Below are positions 1 to 9,877 of a DNA stretch of 64,000 bases, in pieces. The position numbers and the translations under genes were made by a program. A model generated the notes under the pieces. It did not search any database, had not been told where the DNA came from, and worked only from the letters and a program-made list of their open reading frames with translations. Every line of letters starts with the position of its first letter. Within the stretch, counting starts at the first letter, position 1. This stretch comes from Shewanella sp. TC10. GTDB lineage: Bacteria > Pseudomonadota > Gammaproteobacteria > Enterobacterales > Shewanellaceae. Location of the stretch: contig NZ_VKHR01000012.1 in the NCBI RefSeq assembly GCF_009663145.1, positions 31,845 to 95,844 on the forward strand, given 5' to 3'.

Positions 1-22
1 TACCTAAAAAAGGGATACGATA

Positions 23-2392
23 ATGAGAACATATAAAAAGTCGATACTTGCTGCAGCGTTGATGGCTGCGATCGGGTTGACGGGTTGTAGTGATGGGGAC
101 GATGGGAAAGATGGTCAGGATGGTGCGCCAGGAACACCTGGTGAACCGGGTACATCTGTCGGTAATGTTGTTGAAACCGTAAATTCAGCAGCAGACTTTA
201 CGTTAACCCTAACACCAGAAGATATCGTTGTTGTTGGTACTGAAGATTTCTCGGTTAAATTTACTGTCACTGGAAAAAACAGTGCTGGTAAAGAATTACC
301 ATTTTCTGGTCTAGAAAAAGTTGCGCTTTACGTGATGAATGAAGCGCCAAACACTACCGATACTGGTGGCCCATATTTTTGGCAAAGTCACGGACTTGAA
401 AATGACTTTAGCTATAGCATGTATTGTAGTTTAACCGGAACGACAACATCTTGGGGTAGTGAGGTCGACGCATGTACATTGGTCGAAGATACTGAAAACC
501 CTGGCACTTATACTGGTACTTGGGAGCATGAAGGTAATGCTCCTATCGTTCTGGCTGAGGGTGATGTTAATCGCTTACATCGCGTTATGGTTAGAACTTA
601 CGATATTACTGACGATGAAGGTAATGCTATATCAGATAAACTGCTGACTAAGCCATTAGATTATATTCCAGCAACAGGCGAGCTTGCAGTATCCAATAAA
701 GATTCAGTATCAAACGCAGCGTGTATTCAATGTCATAGCGCACTAGATGGATTTGCTGAAGATGATATGCGTATTGGTAATATTGATGCTCACCATAATT
801 ACCAAAAAGTAGAAAATTGTGTCGCTTGTCATAACCCAGCTTATGCAGCTGATCAAAACGATCCAGAGAAAGGTTATAACCCTAACTGGAATGCCATGAT
901 CCATACCATTCATGCAGGTCATCACTTAGATTTAGTTGGTGAAGCAAAAGAAATGTTTAGCGAGGTGGGTTTCCCTGCTGAGTTGAATGAATGTACGGTT
1001 TGTCATGATAATGGCACGCAGTGGAATGACAATATTTACGCTGAAGCTTGCGTGTCTTGCCATACCGATGTTGATTTCGAAACAGGTGATAATCACCGCG
1101 GTATCGTGCCAGAAAGTGATGCATCGTGTTCGGGTTGTCATGGCGCTGGTAGTTTAAGCCCAATGGAAGCTCACGCAGTGGGTGCTCGTGGAACGTTAAA
1201 AGACGGTGTCGTATTTGATGTTATGTCTGCTGAAGTTGCAGCTGATCAATTAACTGTTGTTGTCGACGTAACGATCAATGGCGAAACACCTGCAGATGGT
1301 ACCGTTTTAGCCGATTATTTAGCTGCTGAAGGTTATGCTCATGCAATTATGATGGGTACTTTAGATGAAAATGGTGATTATGTTCGTGGTTTAAGCCTTG
1401 ATACTAGTTCAGGTTTATTTGTTACTACTGGCGGCAAACTCACTTTATCTCAAGCTATTGATGCCAACTCTCTTGACGGAAAAACACTTTCTGTAAGTTC
1501 AGAGTTTAGTATGTGTGGTGACATTGAATCAGGTATGGTCATTGATAGAACGACTTTAGGCACAGATGAAGAGTGTGAAATCGCTATTCCAGCGAATATC
1601 GTGACTAAGTTCTTCATGTTTGACGATGTTGCAGCTGTCGGTGTTGAAACTGAAGAAAATTTACGTTTTGTGCCTTCTTCACTTGAAAACTTCACCATGC
1701 CAACACAAGCGATGAATGATCGCACCAGTGCTGATGAAGCTAAGTGTAATGCATGTCATGAGAATTTATCGCACATTAAAGCTCCTCGCCATGGTGTGAC
1801 TGACTTTACTCAGTGTGCAGATTGTCACAATAATAATTACCCTGGTTCATACCATGCCGATGTTTATAAACAAGCTGGTACTGACGAAGATGGTGAACCT
1901 ACATTTGAGCTAGTTGAAGGTTTAGAGTACTACAACCGTGATTTAGCAACCGTTGCTCACCGTTTCCATAGTGGTATGTTCGCAGGTAGCACTGGCGGCG
2001 GTATCTACTTAGGTGAAGATGGTGAAACATGGGTTAATTACCCTGCATCTAAAACTGACTGTCAGGCTTGTCATAAAGATGTCGATTCAAACGGTGACGA
2101 CATGACCTTCTTTGCTGGTGACGGTGAATTAACATCTGGTCGCACAGCAATCGCTGAAAGTAACGATTACGGAGCTACTGTTAATTACATTTCTCCTGTA
2201 ACAGAAGCTTGTCGTACTTGTCATGCTCACTCAGGTGCAGCAGCATTAGCTCACTTTAAGAGCAATGGCGCGACAGTTTATGAAGATGGCGTTAAATCTG
2301 CCGCTGATGTACCTGTAGAGTCTTGTTCTACTTGTCACGCTGAAGGTAAAACTTACGGTGTTGATACAATGCATAGCGGTACAGGTCACTAA
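23..2392 (+). CDS. OmcA/MtrC-family decaheme outer-membrane c-type cytochrome (lipoprotein)
   Basis: The 789-residue protein has a lipoprotein signal with lipobox LTGC (Cys22) and exactly ten CXXCH motifs. They fall in two groups of five: Cys 234, 266, 324, 343, 369 and Cys 575, 598, 680, 730, 768. This is the domain II/IV layout of the OmcA/MtrC surface cytochromes that pass respiratory electrons to metals or flavins. Directly after the lipid anchor, residues 25-45 form a collagen-like run with glycine at every third position. The start follows AAGGG about 8 bases upstream. The mtr partner genes are not visible, because the window begins here. It is somewhat longer than the roughly 735-residue OmcA, so OmcA against another paralogue cannot be settled by eye. 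Confidence 0.9.
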   Translation: MRTYKKSILAAALMAAIGLTGCSDGDDGKDGQDGAPGTPGEPGTSVGNVVETVNSAADFTLTLTPEDIVVVGTEDFSVKFTVTGKNSAGKELPFSGLEKVALYVMNEAPNTTDTGGPYFWQSHGLENDFSYSMYCSLTGTTTSWGSEVDACTLVEDTENPGTYTGTWEHEGNAPIVLAEGDVNRLHRVMVRTYDITDDEGNAISDKLLTKPLDYIPATGELAVSNKDSVSNAACIQCHSALDGFAEDDMRIGNIDAHHNYQKVENCVACHNPAYAADQNDPEKGYNPNWNAMIHTIHAGHHLDLVGEAKEMFSEVGFPAELNECTVCHDNGTQWNDNIYAEACVSCHTDVDFETGDNHRGIVPESDASCSGCHGAGSLSPMEAHAVGARGTLKDGVVFDVMSAEVAADQLTVVVDVTINGETPADGTVLADYLAAEGYAHAIMMGTLDENGDYVRGLSLDTSSGLFVTTGGKLTLSQAIDANSLDGKTLSVSSEFSMCGDIESGMVIDRTTLGTDEECEIAIPANIVTKFFMFDDVAAVGVETEENLRFVPSSLENFTMPTQAMNDRTSADEAKCNACHENLSHIKAPRHGVTDFTQCADCHNNNYPGSYHADVYKQAGTDEDGEPTFELVEGLEYYNRDLATVAHRFHSGMFAGSTGGGIYLGEDGETWVNYPASKTDCQACHKDVDSNGDDMTFFAGDGELTSGRTAIAESNDYGATVNYISPVTEACRTCHAHSGAAALAHFKSNGATVYEDGVKSAADVPVESCSTCHAEGKTYGVDTMHSGTGH

Positions 2393-2452
2393 GTCGTTAA
2401 ATTAAGATTAAACATTTTTCTGTAAAACCTGCAAGTTGCAGTTAAATGTTAA

Positions 2453-2477
2453 AGGAGCCCTCTGGGCTCCTTTTTTT
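2453..2477 (+). terminator. Rho-independent terminator of the decaheme cytochrome gene
   Basis: A GGAGCCC/GGGCTCC stem with a three-base loop is followed by seven T. It lies 60 bases after the stop. Confidence 0.9.
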
Positions 2478-2479
2478 AT

Positions 2480-3004
2480 GGGGATTTAAAAAGGAAAAAT
2501 AATTAATTTTGCGATTGCTTAACTAATGTTTGAGATTGTGAACTTGAGCAATTATTCATCATATAAGGTCGATTTTGGACATTCCTTTAATCGCCCAAAA
2601 CCGCACTAAGTGTGATGGAGGTCGAAATTATTTGAAAAGTAAGATGTTTCGCGGTAGCTGGGAAAACCGTTTCTCGCTGATCAATTTTAAATGGCAATTG
2701 AAGATATTAACTGTCAGTGTTTTCACTCTTTAGTTAATAAACCTCACTTAGTTTGAGTTAAGTTACTAACTTTATTCAACTTGATTATGTAGCTTCTATT
2801 GTGTTTGATAATAAAGCTAAAGATTGTACGATTTATTGTGGTAATCCTTCACCGCTTTCGTGTATTTGTCTGTAAGTTCATCCTTGCTTAAAATGCGCCG
2901 CAGTTTCATTAACTAACCTTAATATTTAGCCATTTGAATGCTACAAACCATTCTCTAAGCAAACATCTAAGCATACTCAATGCGGTTTCATTCAGGAGCA
3001 AGCT
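2480..3004. other. Intergenic gap between cytochrome and acetate-transporter genes
   Basis: About 525 AT-rich bases with no ORF of convincing length and no strong repeat. Isolated TGTGA half-sites occur, but I see no full CRP palindrome. It presumably holds the promoter of the downstream transporter. A ribosome site (AGGAG) lies at about 2994. Confidence 0.5.
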
Positions 3005-3652
3005 ATGTCAACGGCATTAGCAAATTCATCACCAACTTCAAATTCATCATTTGCAAACCCAGCGCCTTTAGGTCTAATGGGATTTGGTATGACGACTATT
3101 CTACTTAATATCCATAATGCAGGGTTCTTTCCTATCGATGCGATGATCTTAGCTATGGGTATTTTTTATGGCGGTATTGGTCAAGTCATAGTGGGTATGA
3201 TGTGCTTCAAACGTGGTGATACTTTCGGTACCACTGCATTTACTTCATATGGCTTATTTTGGTTAACATTAGTTGGCTTATTAGTGATGCCTGAAATGGG
3301 GATCTCTCAAGCGAGTCCTGCAAGCTTTATGGGATGGTATTTAGGTTTATGGGGCGTATTTACTGCGTTTATGTTCGTTGGTTCTTTGCGTTACCCTCGT
3401 GCTAAGCAGGTGGTATTTGGTTCATTAACAATATTATTTTTCCTACTTGCAGCCCGTGATTTTACCGGTTCAGCATTTATTGGCACTATTGCTGGTTTTG
3501 AAGGTATTTTTTGTGGTGCGAGCGCGATTTATTTTGCCATGGCACAAGTATTAAACGCTGAATATGGCCGGGTGATTTTACCTATTGGAGAGTTAAAGCA
3601 AGCTGAAGTTATCTCTGTAGCAGATGCTAATGAGACATTTGAAGCAGCTTAA
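3005..3652 (+). CDS. satP: Acetate uptake transporter, GPR1/FUN34/YaaH family
   Basis: The 215-residue integral membrane protein has the family signature NPAPLGLMGFG near residue 19, followed by about six hydrophobic segments. Family members such as SatP move acetate or succinate with protons across the inner membrane. The N-terminal 18 residues are Ser/Asn-rich and variable, as is common in the family. AGGAGCAAGCT precedes the ATG. It is transcribed alone, since a terminator follows directly and the next gene is convergent. Substrate specificity is inferred from the family only. Confidence 0.85.
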   Translation: MSTALANSSPTSNSSFANPAPLGLMGFGMTTILLNIHNAGFFPIDAMILAMGIFYGGIGQVIVGMMCFKRGDTFGTTAFTSYGLFWLTLVGLLVMPEMGISQASPASFMGWYLGLWGVFTAFMFVGSLRYPRAKQVVFGSLTILFFLLAARDFTGSAFIGTIAGFEGIFCGASAIYFAMAQVLNAEYGRVILPIGELKQAEVISVADANETFEAA

Positions 3653-3680
3653 TGACGTTGTAATTGCTCGGTTTATAATA

Positions 3681-3708
3681 AAAAAGCTGACCTATTGGTC
3701 AGCTTTTT
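3681..3708. terminator. Bidirectional terminator between convergent transporter genes
   Basis: The arms AAAAAGCTGACC and GGTCAGCTTTTT surround a TATT loop. The A-run and T-run on either side allow it to serve both strands. Confidence 0.9.
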
Positions 3709-3754
3709 GTTTTGAGTGTTTCGCCCAGTTTGTGATTACACATTTAGGACTTTA

Positions 3755-5281
3755 TTAACTTTGCTGCAGACGATATAACCACTTACCGTACAAGAAAATA
3801 CCCACGGCTGAGATGGTGCCAATAGCGGCAATGATGTACCACGCCATACCGATATTATGGGTGTTATACATTAATGTGGTCAGCTCTTGTGCTGGCTCAC
3901 CGGTGAAAGCCACTAACGTCGTAAATGCTTCCCCTTGCGGAATAGCGTCAATTTTAGCCGCATCCATTCCTCGCTCGCCAAGCAGTTGCAGTGAGAATAC
4001 TTCTTTAGATGCATACATCTCGTATAGCTTAGGTCCAAAGTAACCTTCAAGTGTCCAACCTATCCCTTGAGGTAACATAACAAAACCTAAGTACATGGCT
4101 TTTTTCCCCTCTGGGGCAATGTTGCCCATGAACTCGTTTTTCTTTGGGCTGATCATCATTTCGCCAAACGAGAACATAGCAATAGCCAGTACGATCATCC
4201 ATGCTGCATTAGTAGCACCTATGAAGACAAAGGCAAGAATACTGAGCAAACAACCACCCAGCATGGCTGTAGTAATCCGGTATTTTGCTGTGAGCGCCGC
4301 AACCAAGAAACAAGTGGTCATGATCATACCAGCATTTAAGTTAAGCATGCCTTCAGGCATCACTTTAGTACCGGTATTATCAAGGCCAAGCCAGAACTGG
4401 AAAAAGCCATTAGATGTACCTTCAGGCCCAAACAGTGAAGTGACGATAACGCTAGTATCAACCCATTCAGCAATGTGAATCGGCAGTACGTCAAATAATG
4501 CATTGAATAAGAACCAGAACCCTGCAAATACCAGCATATAGTAGATAACCACAGGTTTTTTCAGCTCGTTTAATGCATCACGCCATAAAGCTTCTTGTTG
4601 GATTTCACCCGATTTGATTTTACGGTTTCGCTCTAAACGCTCTTCTTTACCTGGCTCTTTGTAGGCCAGTAAGAATAAGAAGTTCAGTGAGATAATTGCA
4701 GCACACGCGTAGAAAACATTATCCCAAGAAAGTTGACGCATATGCACTGCGACTAACGGACCCATAAAGCCACCGATATTCACTACTTGGTAGAATATTC
4801 CCCAAGCCATAGAAGTGTTTTGGCGTCCGGTGGATAGGACTAAGGTTCCTTGGATCCCTGGCTTAAATATGCCGGTACCCGCAGCAAGCAATATTGCTCC
4901 AAAGAGGAAGCCATAAAAGCTTGGGAAAAATGCCATCACCAAGTAGCCAGCTATTTTAATAATGGTGGAAGCAAAGATGGTTTCTTTATAGCCTACGCGA
5001 TCTGAAATACCGCCTGTGAATACAGGAATGAAGGTTTGCATAAAAGCCCATATTGCGATGATGACACCATAATCGCTAAGGCTGATCCCTAAACCGCCTT
5101 CAGAAGTTGGCGCTTTGGCGTATAAACCTGCACTGGCTTTTACACCGTAATATGCGATACGTTCAACCAGCTCCATGCCGCCGACGATCCAAAATATATA
5201 ACTCAAGCTGGCAATCGATGCCCACATGCCCAATTGTTTGACTTCCCTTAAGTCATTTCCTGAATGGGAGTTCGTACCCAT
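3755..5281 (-). CDS. POT/PTR2-family proton-dependent oligopeptide transporter
   Basis: The 508-residue MFS protein has about 12-14 membrane segments and a close match to the POT signature ExxER...YY (residues ELVERIAYYG, about 37-46). The family imports di- and tripeptides with protons through the inner membrane. Clear further POT features are GTGIFKPGIQGTL in the middle of the N-terminal half and the SPKKNEFMGNIAPEG stretch in the C-terminal half. It is a single gene convergent with the acetate transporter. The 283 bases upstream hold no other gene. The peptide specificity is unknown. Confidence 0.85.
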   Translation of the reverse strand: MGTNSHSGNDLREVKQLGMWASIASLSYIFWIVGGMELVERIAYYGVKASAGLYAKAPTSEGGLGISLSDYGVIIAIWAFMQTFIPVFTGGISDRVGYKETIFASTIIKIAGYLVMAFFPSFYGFLFGAILLAAGTGIFKPGIQGTLVLSTGRQNTSMAWGIFYQVVNIGGFMGPLVAVHMRQLSWDNVFYACAAIISLNFLFLLAYKEPGKEERLERNRKIKSGEIQQEALWRDALNELKKPVVIYYMLVFAGFWFLFNALFDVLPIHIAEWVDTSVIVTSLFGPEGTSNGFFQFWLGLDNTGTKVMPEGMLNLNAGMIMTTCFLVAALTAKYRITTAMLGGCLLSILAFVFIGATNAAWMIVLAIAMFSFGEMMISPKKNEFMGNIAPEGKKAMYLGFVMLPQGIGWTLEGYFGPKLYEMYASKEVFSLQLLGERGMDAAKIDAIPQGEAFTTLVAFTGEPAQELTTLMYNTHNIGMAWYIIAAIGTISAVGIFLYGKWLYRLQQS

Positions 5282-5564
5282 AGTTCACCCTTTTATTGTT
5301 AGTTATCGTGATATTAACAGGCAGACACTTTACCTAATTTGTAAGAAATTACCAAAGGTACGGTTACAGAAAGTTAGACTAGATGTTGGTACTGGGATGT
5401 TTTGTATTCAAAATGCGCTTTAAAGCGTCACATTGGTTAAATTTTAATTTTGGATATCCGTTCTTCAAATTAATTTTTAACCAATGAGTTATATAAACTT
5501 AAGTCTTTATTGCAGAGTGACTTTATTGATTGAAGACACTGTCTTTTTAAAGACACTGTGCTTA

Positions 5565-6791
5565 TTAAAAGTACCAGCGGCTAGCGAGTTGCCATTGCTG
5601 CTCGATTAAGTCGCGGGGCAAATCTTGCTCTGCTCGAGCATTACGAGTGGAATCAATTCGATTATATTCTGCTTGTATAAACCACTTTTGAGCTAAACGG
5701 TATTGATATGACAAGGTCATTGCATTTCCTTGCTCATTATTATCATCATCGAAGGTGAGATCATTGTCTGTTACATCGAAATCTTCAAGGCGTAAACTGA
5801 CGCGATGTTTGTCCCAGCGCCGGCTTAATAATATGAAAGCGGATTGATAGTCGTTGTTGACCACATCAACGGCATCTGGTGACTGCATTAATGTACTGCC
5901 ATAAATATATTGGCTGATTAAATCGATGCTATAGGGTAAGCGCCATTTAATGCCGGCATGAGTAAAGCGTGTATGCCAAGCGTACTGGCCGTTTTTGACG
6001 ATGCGTGTGTTGGCATTATTATCGTAATACCCTAAAGAAATCTCTCCGCTGCCTTTTATGCGCCAGCTCCCGTGTAACTGATAGCCAAAGCGATCGTCTA
6101 ACTCAATAAAAGGATCGGATTCTTTCGCTTGTTCATCAAGGCTGCCCCCATCCAGGCTTGGCATATTACTTAAAGGCAGGGACTCTTGTAGTAATGTTTG
6201 TCGTGAGCTGATTGTCCAGCCATGCCAAGAAAGCATTGCACCAGCAGTATCATTACTCTGGAACAGGGCTGCTGAAACAGAGAAATCATTTTTTGAAGAG
6301 TGAAATTTACCAAGGCGTTCTAAGGTGACTTCTGCGCCAAGGTGGCGAAACTCTTCACCTAACCAACTGTTTATAGTAGAATTAGTGAGAGTGTAGGGGG
6401 ATGACCAAGCTGTGGCGACATTTTCTAATGAAATGTCAGGATACATTAGACCGAATCTGGTTTTTAATCGTAAACCATTATCCCAAGGTAAACTTCGATA
6501 ATTTAGAAAAGCTTCAGTAATGCCAACGCCATTTTGGATGCCATCGACATAACCATTAGCGGTGACATGTGCTGAGAGAGCATTTTCCCAATCGACTTTA
6601 TATGTCATTCCCATTTGAGATAGTGACACTTGGCTACCATCATCAAATCGAAACTTTCCTAGACCACCGTCGACATAGGAATGTGTTCCTTGGGTGTGGC
6701 TTGCTCTTAAGTCAATAATGCCTGATATATGGTGATCTGCAGCTATAGCGCTATAGCTGCTTAAACATAATATCAAAATCCATTTTTTCAT
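5565..6791 (-). CDS. Predicted outer-membrane beta-barrel protein, third gene of the cupredoxin/c-di-GMP operon
   Basis: The 408-residue protein has a signal peptide (MKKWILILCLSSYSAIAA) and then alternating hydrophobic and polar strands rich in aromatic residues. It ends in RWYF, and a terminal Phe is the typical insertion signal of outer-membrane barrels. I do not recognise the family. It resembles unspecific porin-like proteins that other annotators call hypothetical. It lies 36 bases after the GGDEF-EAL gene on the same strand, with AAGG before its ATG, so cotranscription with that gene and the cupredoxin gene is likely. No substrate can be named. Confidence 0.7.
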   Translation of the reverse strand: MKKWILILCLSSYSAIAADHHISGIIDLRASHTQGTHSYVDGGLGKFRFDDGSQVSLSQMGMTYKVDWENALSAHVTANGYVDGIQNGVGITEAFLNYRSLPWDNGLRLKTRFGLMYPDISLENVATAWSSPYTLTNSTINSWLGEEFRHLGAEVTLERLGKFHSSKNDFSVSAALFQSNDTAGAMLSWHGWTISSRQTLLQESLPLSNMPSLDGGSLDEQAKESDPFIELDDRFGYQLHGSWRIKGSGEISLGYYDNNANTRIVKNGQYAWHTRFTHAGIKWRLPYSIDLISQYIYGSTLMQSPDAVDVVNNDYQSAFILLSRRWDKHRVSLRLEDFDVTDNDLTFDDDNNEQGNAMTLSYQYRLAQKWFIQAEYNRIDSTRNARAEQDLPRDLIEQQWQLASRWYF

Positions 6792-6827
6792 CCGTGAACC
6801 TTATTATTTAAATTATTACGGATTTGC

Positions 6828-9191
6828 CTAGCTGTAACTCGACTGAATTAACCACTGAGTCAACCGTGTGGCATCAACTGGTTTTGAAAGATAAAACCCC
6901 TGTCCCATTTCGCAGCCACGTTCAGTTAACCATTTTAGTGAACCTTCGTCTTCAATCCCTTCAGCAACGACTTTGAGCCCTAAATTATGGGCAAGCTGCA
7001 GCGTTGAGTTAACAATGATTTGATCGTCTTCGTTGATCATCAGGTTTTGCACAAAAGACTTATCAATTTTGAGTTCATCAACAGGTAACTGTTTAAGCTG
7101 CGCTAATGAAGAATAGCCAGTGCCATAATCATCAATAGACAGTTTTAGGCCGTGTTGTTTAAGCTCTGTTAACTGTTTAATGGCATGTTCAGGATCGGCA
7201 ACAACCGCATCTTCAGTGATTTCCAGTGTGAGTGCCTCAATCGGTACTCGTTTATCTTTTATGGTCTGTAATACGTAATCACAGAACTGATTGTCTTTTA
7301 AATTTTCAGGTGAAATATTCACTGCGATAGCAAGCTCAATACCTTGCTGTTGCCATCTGAGGTATTGATCCAATGCTTCATTAATTACCCACTGTGTTAA
7401 GGCGTTCATTTGACCCATTTGTTCTGCGATGGATATAAAGCTATCTGGGGGGATCATGCCTCTGACTGGGTGTTGCCAGCGAACTAATGCTTCAACATGA
7501 GTGACTTTATTGAGTGTTAAGTCGAGTTTAGGTTGATAAAACAATACGAGTTCATCTTGTTCGATAGCAGGTTTTAAATCATTGACTAATTGAAGTCTAT
7601 CTAAAGTATTAACATCTATTTGCTGGTGGTAAATTTGTAAATGTAAGCGATTTTTCTTGGCATGTTGAAGCGCAGTATCTGCTTGACGTAATAAGGTTTC
7701 AAGATCGTTAGGATAATGAACAAAGCTGATACCTATGGTGGTTTGTAAGTGTAAAGAGATGTCTTGGTAGCAGAACTCTGTTTCAATGCTTCGCTGGATA
7801 TTTTTAATTAACGCTGTCAGTTTTTTTTGTTCAGTATGTTTGATTGCCAATACAAATTCATCACCACTTAAACGGCACACTAAATCAATTTCATCAAAAC
7901 TTGCTAAACGTCGGCCAATTTCTTGAATGACAACATCACCAACGATATGACCTAAAGTACCGTTTATTTCTGTCATTCTGCGAATGTTGATTAAACAGAT
8001 AGCGATAGGCGTCTTATCTTCAAACCAATTTGATGTGACTCGTATAAGTTCGTTTTTGTTGCCAAGACTGGTAAGAGGGTCATGATAGGCCTGAAAAGTG
8101 ATTTTGTTTTCTCGGCTTAATATAGCCTGTTGCATCGCGGTAATTTCTTCTGCTAGCTCGTGCATCTCTGCGCTGCTACCCACCTCGACTTTAGAATTGT
8201 AATTCCCCTTGGCAATGAACCTTGCTTGTTTAATTAATAGTGTCAGGGGTTTAGTCACGCCTCTAGCGATAATAAATGCGACGAATAAAGAAATCGGTAA
8301 CATCAGCAGGATGAGCAATACCTGCTGAAACCAATGTTTTTGTGCTGACTCTAATGCATCACTGCGACTTAAAAACATGAAAGCATGTAGCTGGCGGTGA
8401 TCGTTTTCTTTTAGACTGACTTCGCCTAAATCAGATTGCCATAAAATGTAATCATCATTGGGACGATTTTGCTTAATAAAACTGGATATGACTTGGTTGT
8501 CTGCTTTAGAAAAGCTTGAACTTGATAGGCTGATTAACTGATTCGTTTGCTGCTCAGCAGTGAGTACGAAGCCGGTGTTTAGACCGGTTTGTTGTGAAAG
8601 TGACTGAGTTAACTCATCACCGATGATATAACCAAATCCCACCCAACCTATAATGTTTGATGCTCCACTCGTTAATGGTGAGAAGCGAAGCTGATAAACA
8701 TGGTTTTCGAGAGGGTATAAAGGGCTGATAGCTTCAAATTCAGTAGCCAATGACATACGGAATGCTTCGCCTTGCTCAGGGCCAACCTTTACTTTGCCCT
8801 GATTTGGCCCATCTGGGGTCGTGAGTAATTGACCGATGACTTTACCTTCAATATCAACGGCAATGGCAAGATCTGCATTGATGCGTTTTCGATGATTATT
8901 CAATGCAACAAGAAAACTACGGCTATCATCGTCAATAAAGACATCTTTGAGCCCAAAATCTTTTGCTGCAGTTTCCGCAAAAGCAGATAAGTAGTAATTT
9001 CGATTATCGTATTCAGACTTAAAAACGAGCTCAGCCACAGAAAGTTGGTTGGCAAGTTGATGCTGCTCTAAGCGTTTATTAGTGTAATAAGTAATGGCGA
9101 ACGAGATCGCTTGCACTGCAATTAAAAGCACCATAAAAAAAGCAAAAATGCGCGTTTGAATACTGTTGAACGATTTAAGCGTTTTTAGCAT
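6828..9191 (-). CDS. Membrane-bound sensor with HAMP, GGDEF and EAL domains
   Basis: The 787-residue protein has an N-terminal membrane segment (about 13-32), a periplasmic sensor region to about 285, a second membrane segment (about 287-310) and a HAMP-like linker. A GGDEF domain follows whose motif reads SGDEF (about 441), without an RxxD inhibitory site. The EAL domain has an intact EALVRW (from 567), NISPENL, DDYGTGYSSL and the EGIED glutamate. Phosphodiesterase activity on c-di-GMP is therefore plausible. The GGDEF half may be active or only regulatory. Its ATG shares one base with the stop of the upstream cupredoxin-like gene (TAATG), which suggests translational coupling. The periplasmic domain could sense the cupredoxin or its ligand, but that is inference. 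Confidence 0.88.
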   Translation of the reverse strand: MLKTLKSFNSIQTRIFAFFMVLLIAVQAISFAITYYTNKRLEQHQLANQLSVAELVFKSEYDNRNYYLSAFAETAAKDFGLKDVFIDDDSRSFLVALNNHRKRINADLAIAVDIEGKVIGQLLTTPDGPNQGKVKVGPEQGEAFRMSLATEFEAISPLYPLENHVYQLRFSPLTSGASNIIGWVGFGYIIGDELTQSLSQQTGLNTGFVLTAEQQTNQLISLSSSSFSKADNQVISSFIKQNRPNDDYILWQSDLGEVSLKENDHRQLHAFMFLSRSDALESAQKHWFQQVLLILLMLPISLFVAFIIARGVTKPLTLLIKQARFIAKGNYNSKVEVGSSAEMHELAEEITAMQQAILSRENKITFQAYHDPLTSLGNKNELIRVTSNWFEDKTPIAICLINIRRMTEINGTLGHIVGDVVIQEIGRRLASFDEIDLVCRLSGDEFVLAIKHTEQKKLTALIKNIQRSIETEFCYQDISLHLQTTIGISFVHYPNDLETLLRQADTALQHAKKNRLHLQIYHQQIDVNTLDRLQLVNDLKPAIEQDELVLFYQPKLDLTLNKVTHVEALVRWQHPVRGMIPPDSFISIAEQMGQMNALTQWVINEALDQYLRWQQQGIELAIAVNISPENLKDNQFCDYVLQTIKDKRVPIEALTLEITEDAVVADPEHAIKQLTELKQHGLKLSIDDYGTGYSSLAQLKQLPVDELKIDKSFVQNLMINEDDQIIVNSTLQLAHNLGLKVVAEGIEDEGSLKWLTERGCEMGQGFYLSKPVDATRLTQWLIQSSYS

Positions 9192-9877
9192 TAGTAGCCT
9201 TCCAGAAAGTCAAAGTCATCTAAACTCTGTTGACTAGGAATATCATCCATAGACGCATTTATTTGTATTGTTAGGGAGTCAGATAATGGGGTACTAACTT
9301 TTTGGCTATATTTGTTATCTTCAATTTGTAATTGAGGGTGCCAGATGTCGAGCTGATATTCATTATCAGGCACAGAGTCAAACTCGACTTGACCTAGATT
9401 ATTGGTGACAGCATAAAATGGTGTGTCGACCACTAATACATGACCACTCATCCAGTCATGAATATTACAACCCATCGATATATGACCTGCTTGATCGAAC
9501 ACCATATCTTTTTGGGCATTATCTTTACGTAACTTAAACGAGAATCGCTTTGGCCCTGAAGCAGAATAAATATGGTGGGTGATATCATCATCGTTAATAA
9601 ATTTTAGTTGGTAACCTTTTTGGATAACGGTGATGTAGGGAGTAAATTGCTTATTTTCTTGGTGGACTTCAATGGGAGGCTGAGTGGAACCTTTTGGCTG
9701 GTTGATACTTTGTTCTGGTGAAGGGACTAAGGCTGTTAAGGAGACAACCATATTCGGCATAGGCTCAGAATTTGAATTTACAATTGTGAATTGATGACTT
9801 AACGCAGACAAGCTAAAGCCTGCACTTAAAAATAGCCCGGTAACAATGAAACTTTTAACCGCTTTATGTCTGTTCAC
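9191..9877 (-). CDS. Secreted cupredoxin-like protein (often labelled methylamine-utilization-like)
   Basis: The 228-residue protein has a signal peptide and a plastocyanin-type fold. A His lies in THHIYS, and the late copper loop reads GCNIHDWM, giving the Cys-x2-His-x2-Met ligand set of type 1 copper sites. A short beta-sandwich-like C-terminal domain follows. I chose the GTG at 9877, because AGAGG lies 5 bases before it and the next residues (NRHKAVKSF) give a normal basic signal-peptide start. A longer reading from a GTG at 9895 adds six residues. It is first in an operon with the GGDEF-EAL and barrel genes. Copper binding is inferred from the ligand pattern. Confidence 0.8.
   Translation of the reverse strand: MNRHKAVKSFIVTGLFLSAGFSLSALSHQFTIVNSNSEPMPNMVVSLTALVPSPEQSINQPKGSTQPPIEVHQENKQFTPYITVIQKGYQLKFINDDDITHHIYSASGPKRFSFKLRKDNAQKDMVFDQAGHISMGCNIHDWMSGHVLVVDTPFYAVTNNLGQVEFDSVPDNEYQLDIWHPQLQIEDNKYSQKVSTPLSDSLTIQINASMDDIPSQQSLDDFDFLEGY

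Noticed and set aside
2520..2830. CRP-like sites before the acetate transporter
   Set aside because: Only half-sites (TGTGA) are seen; no palindrome with a matching second half.
5535..5561. Terminator after the barrel gene
   Set aside because: A repeated AGACACTGT word gives only short stems; no clear stem with a T-run.
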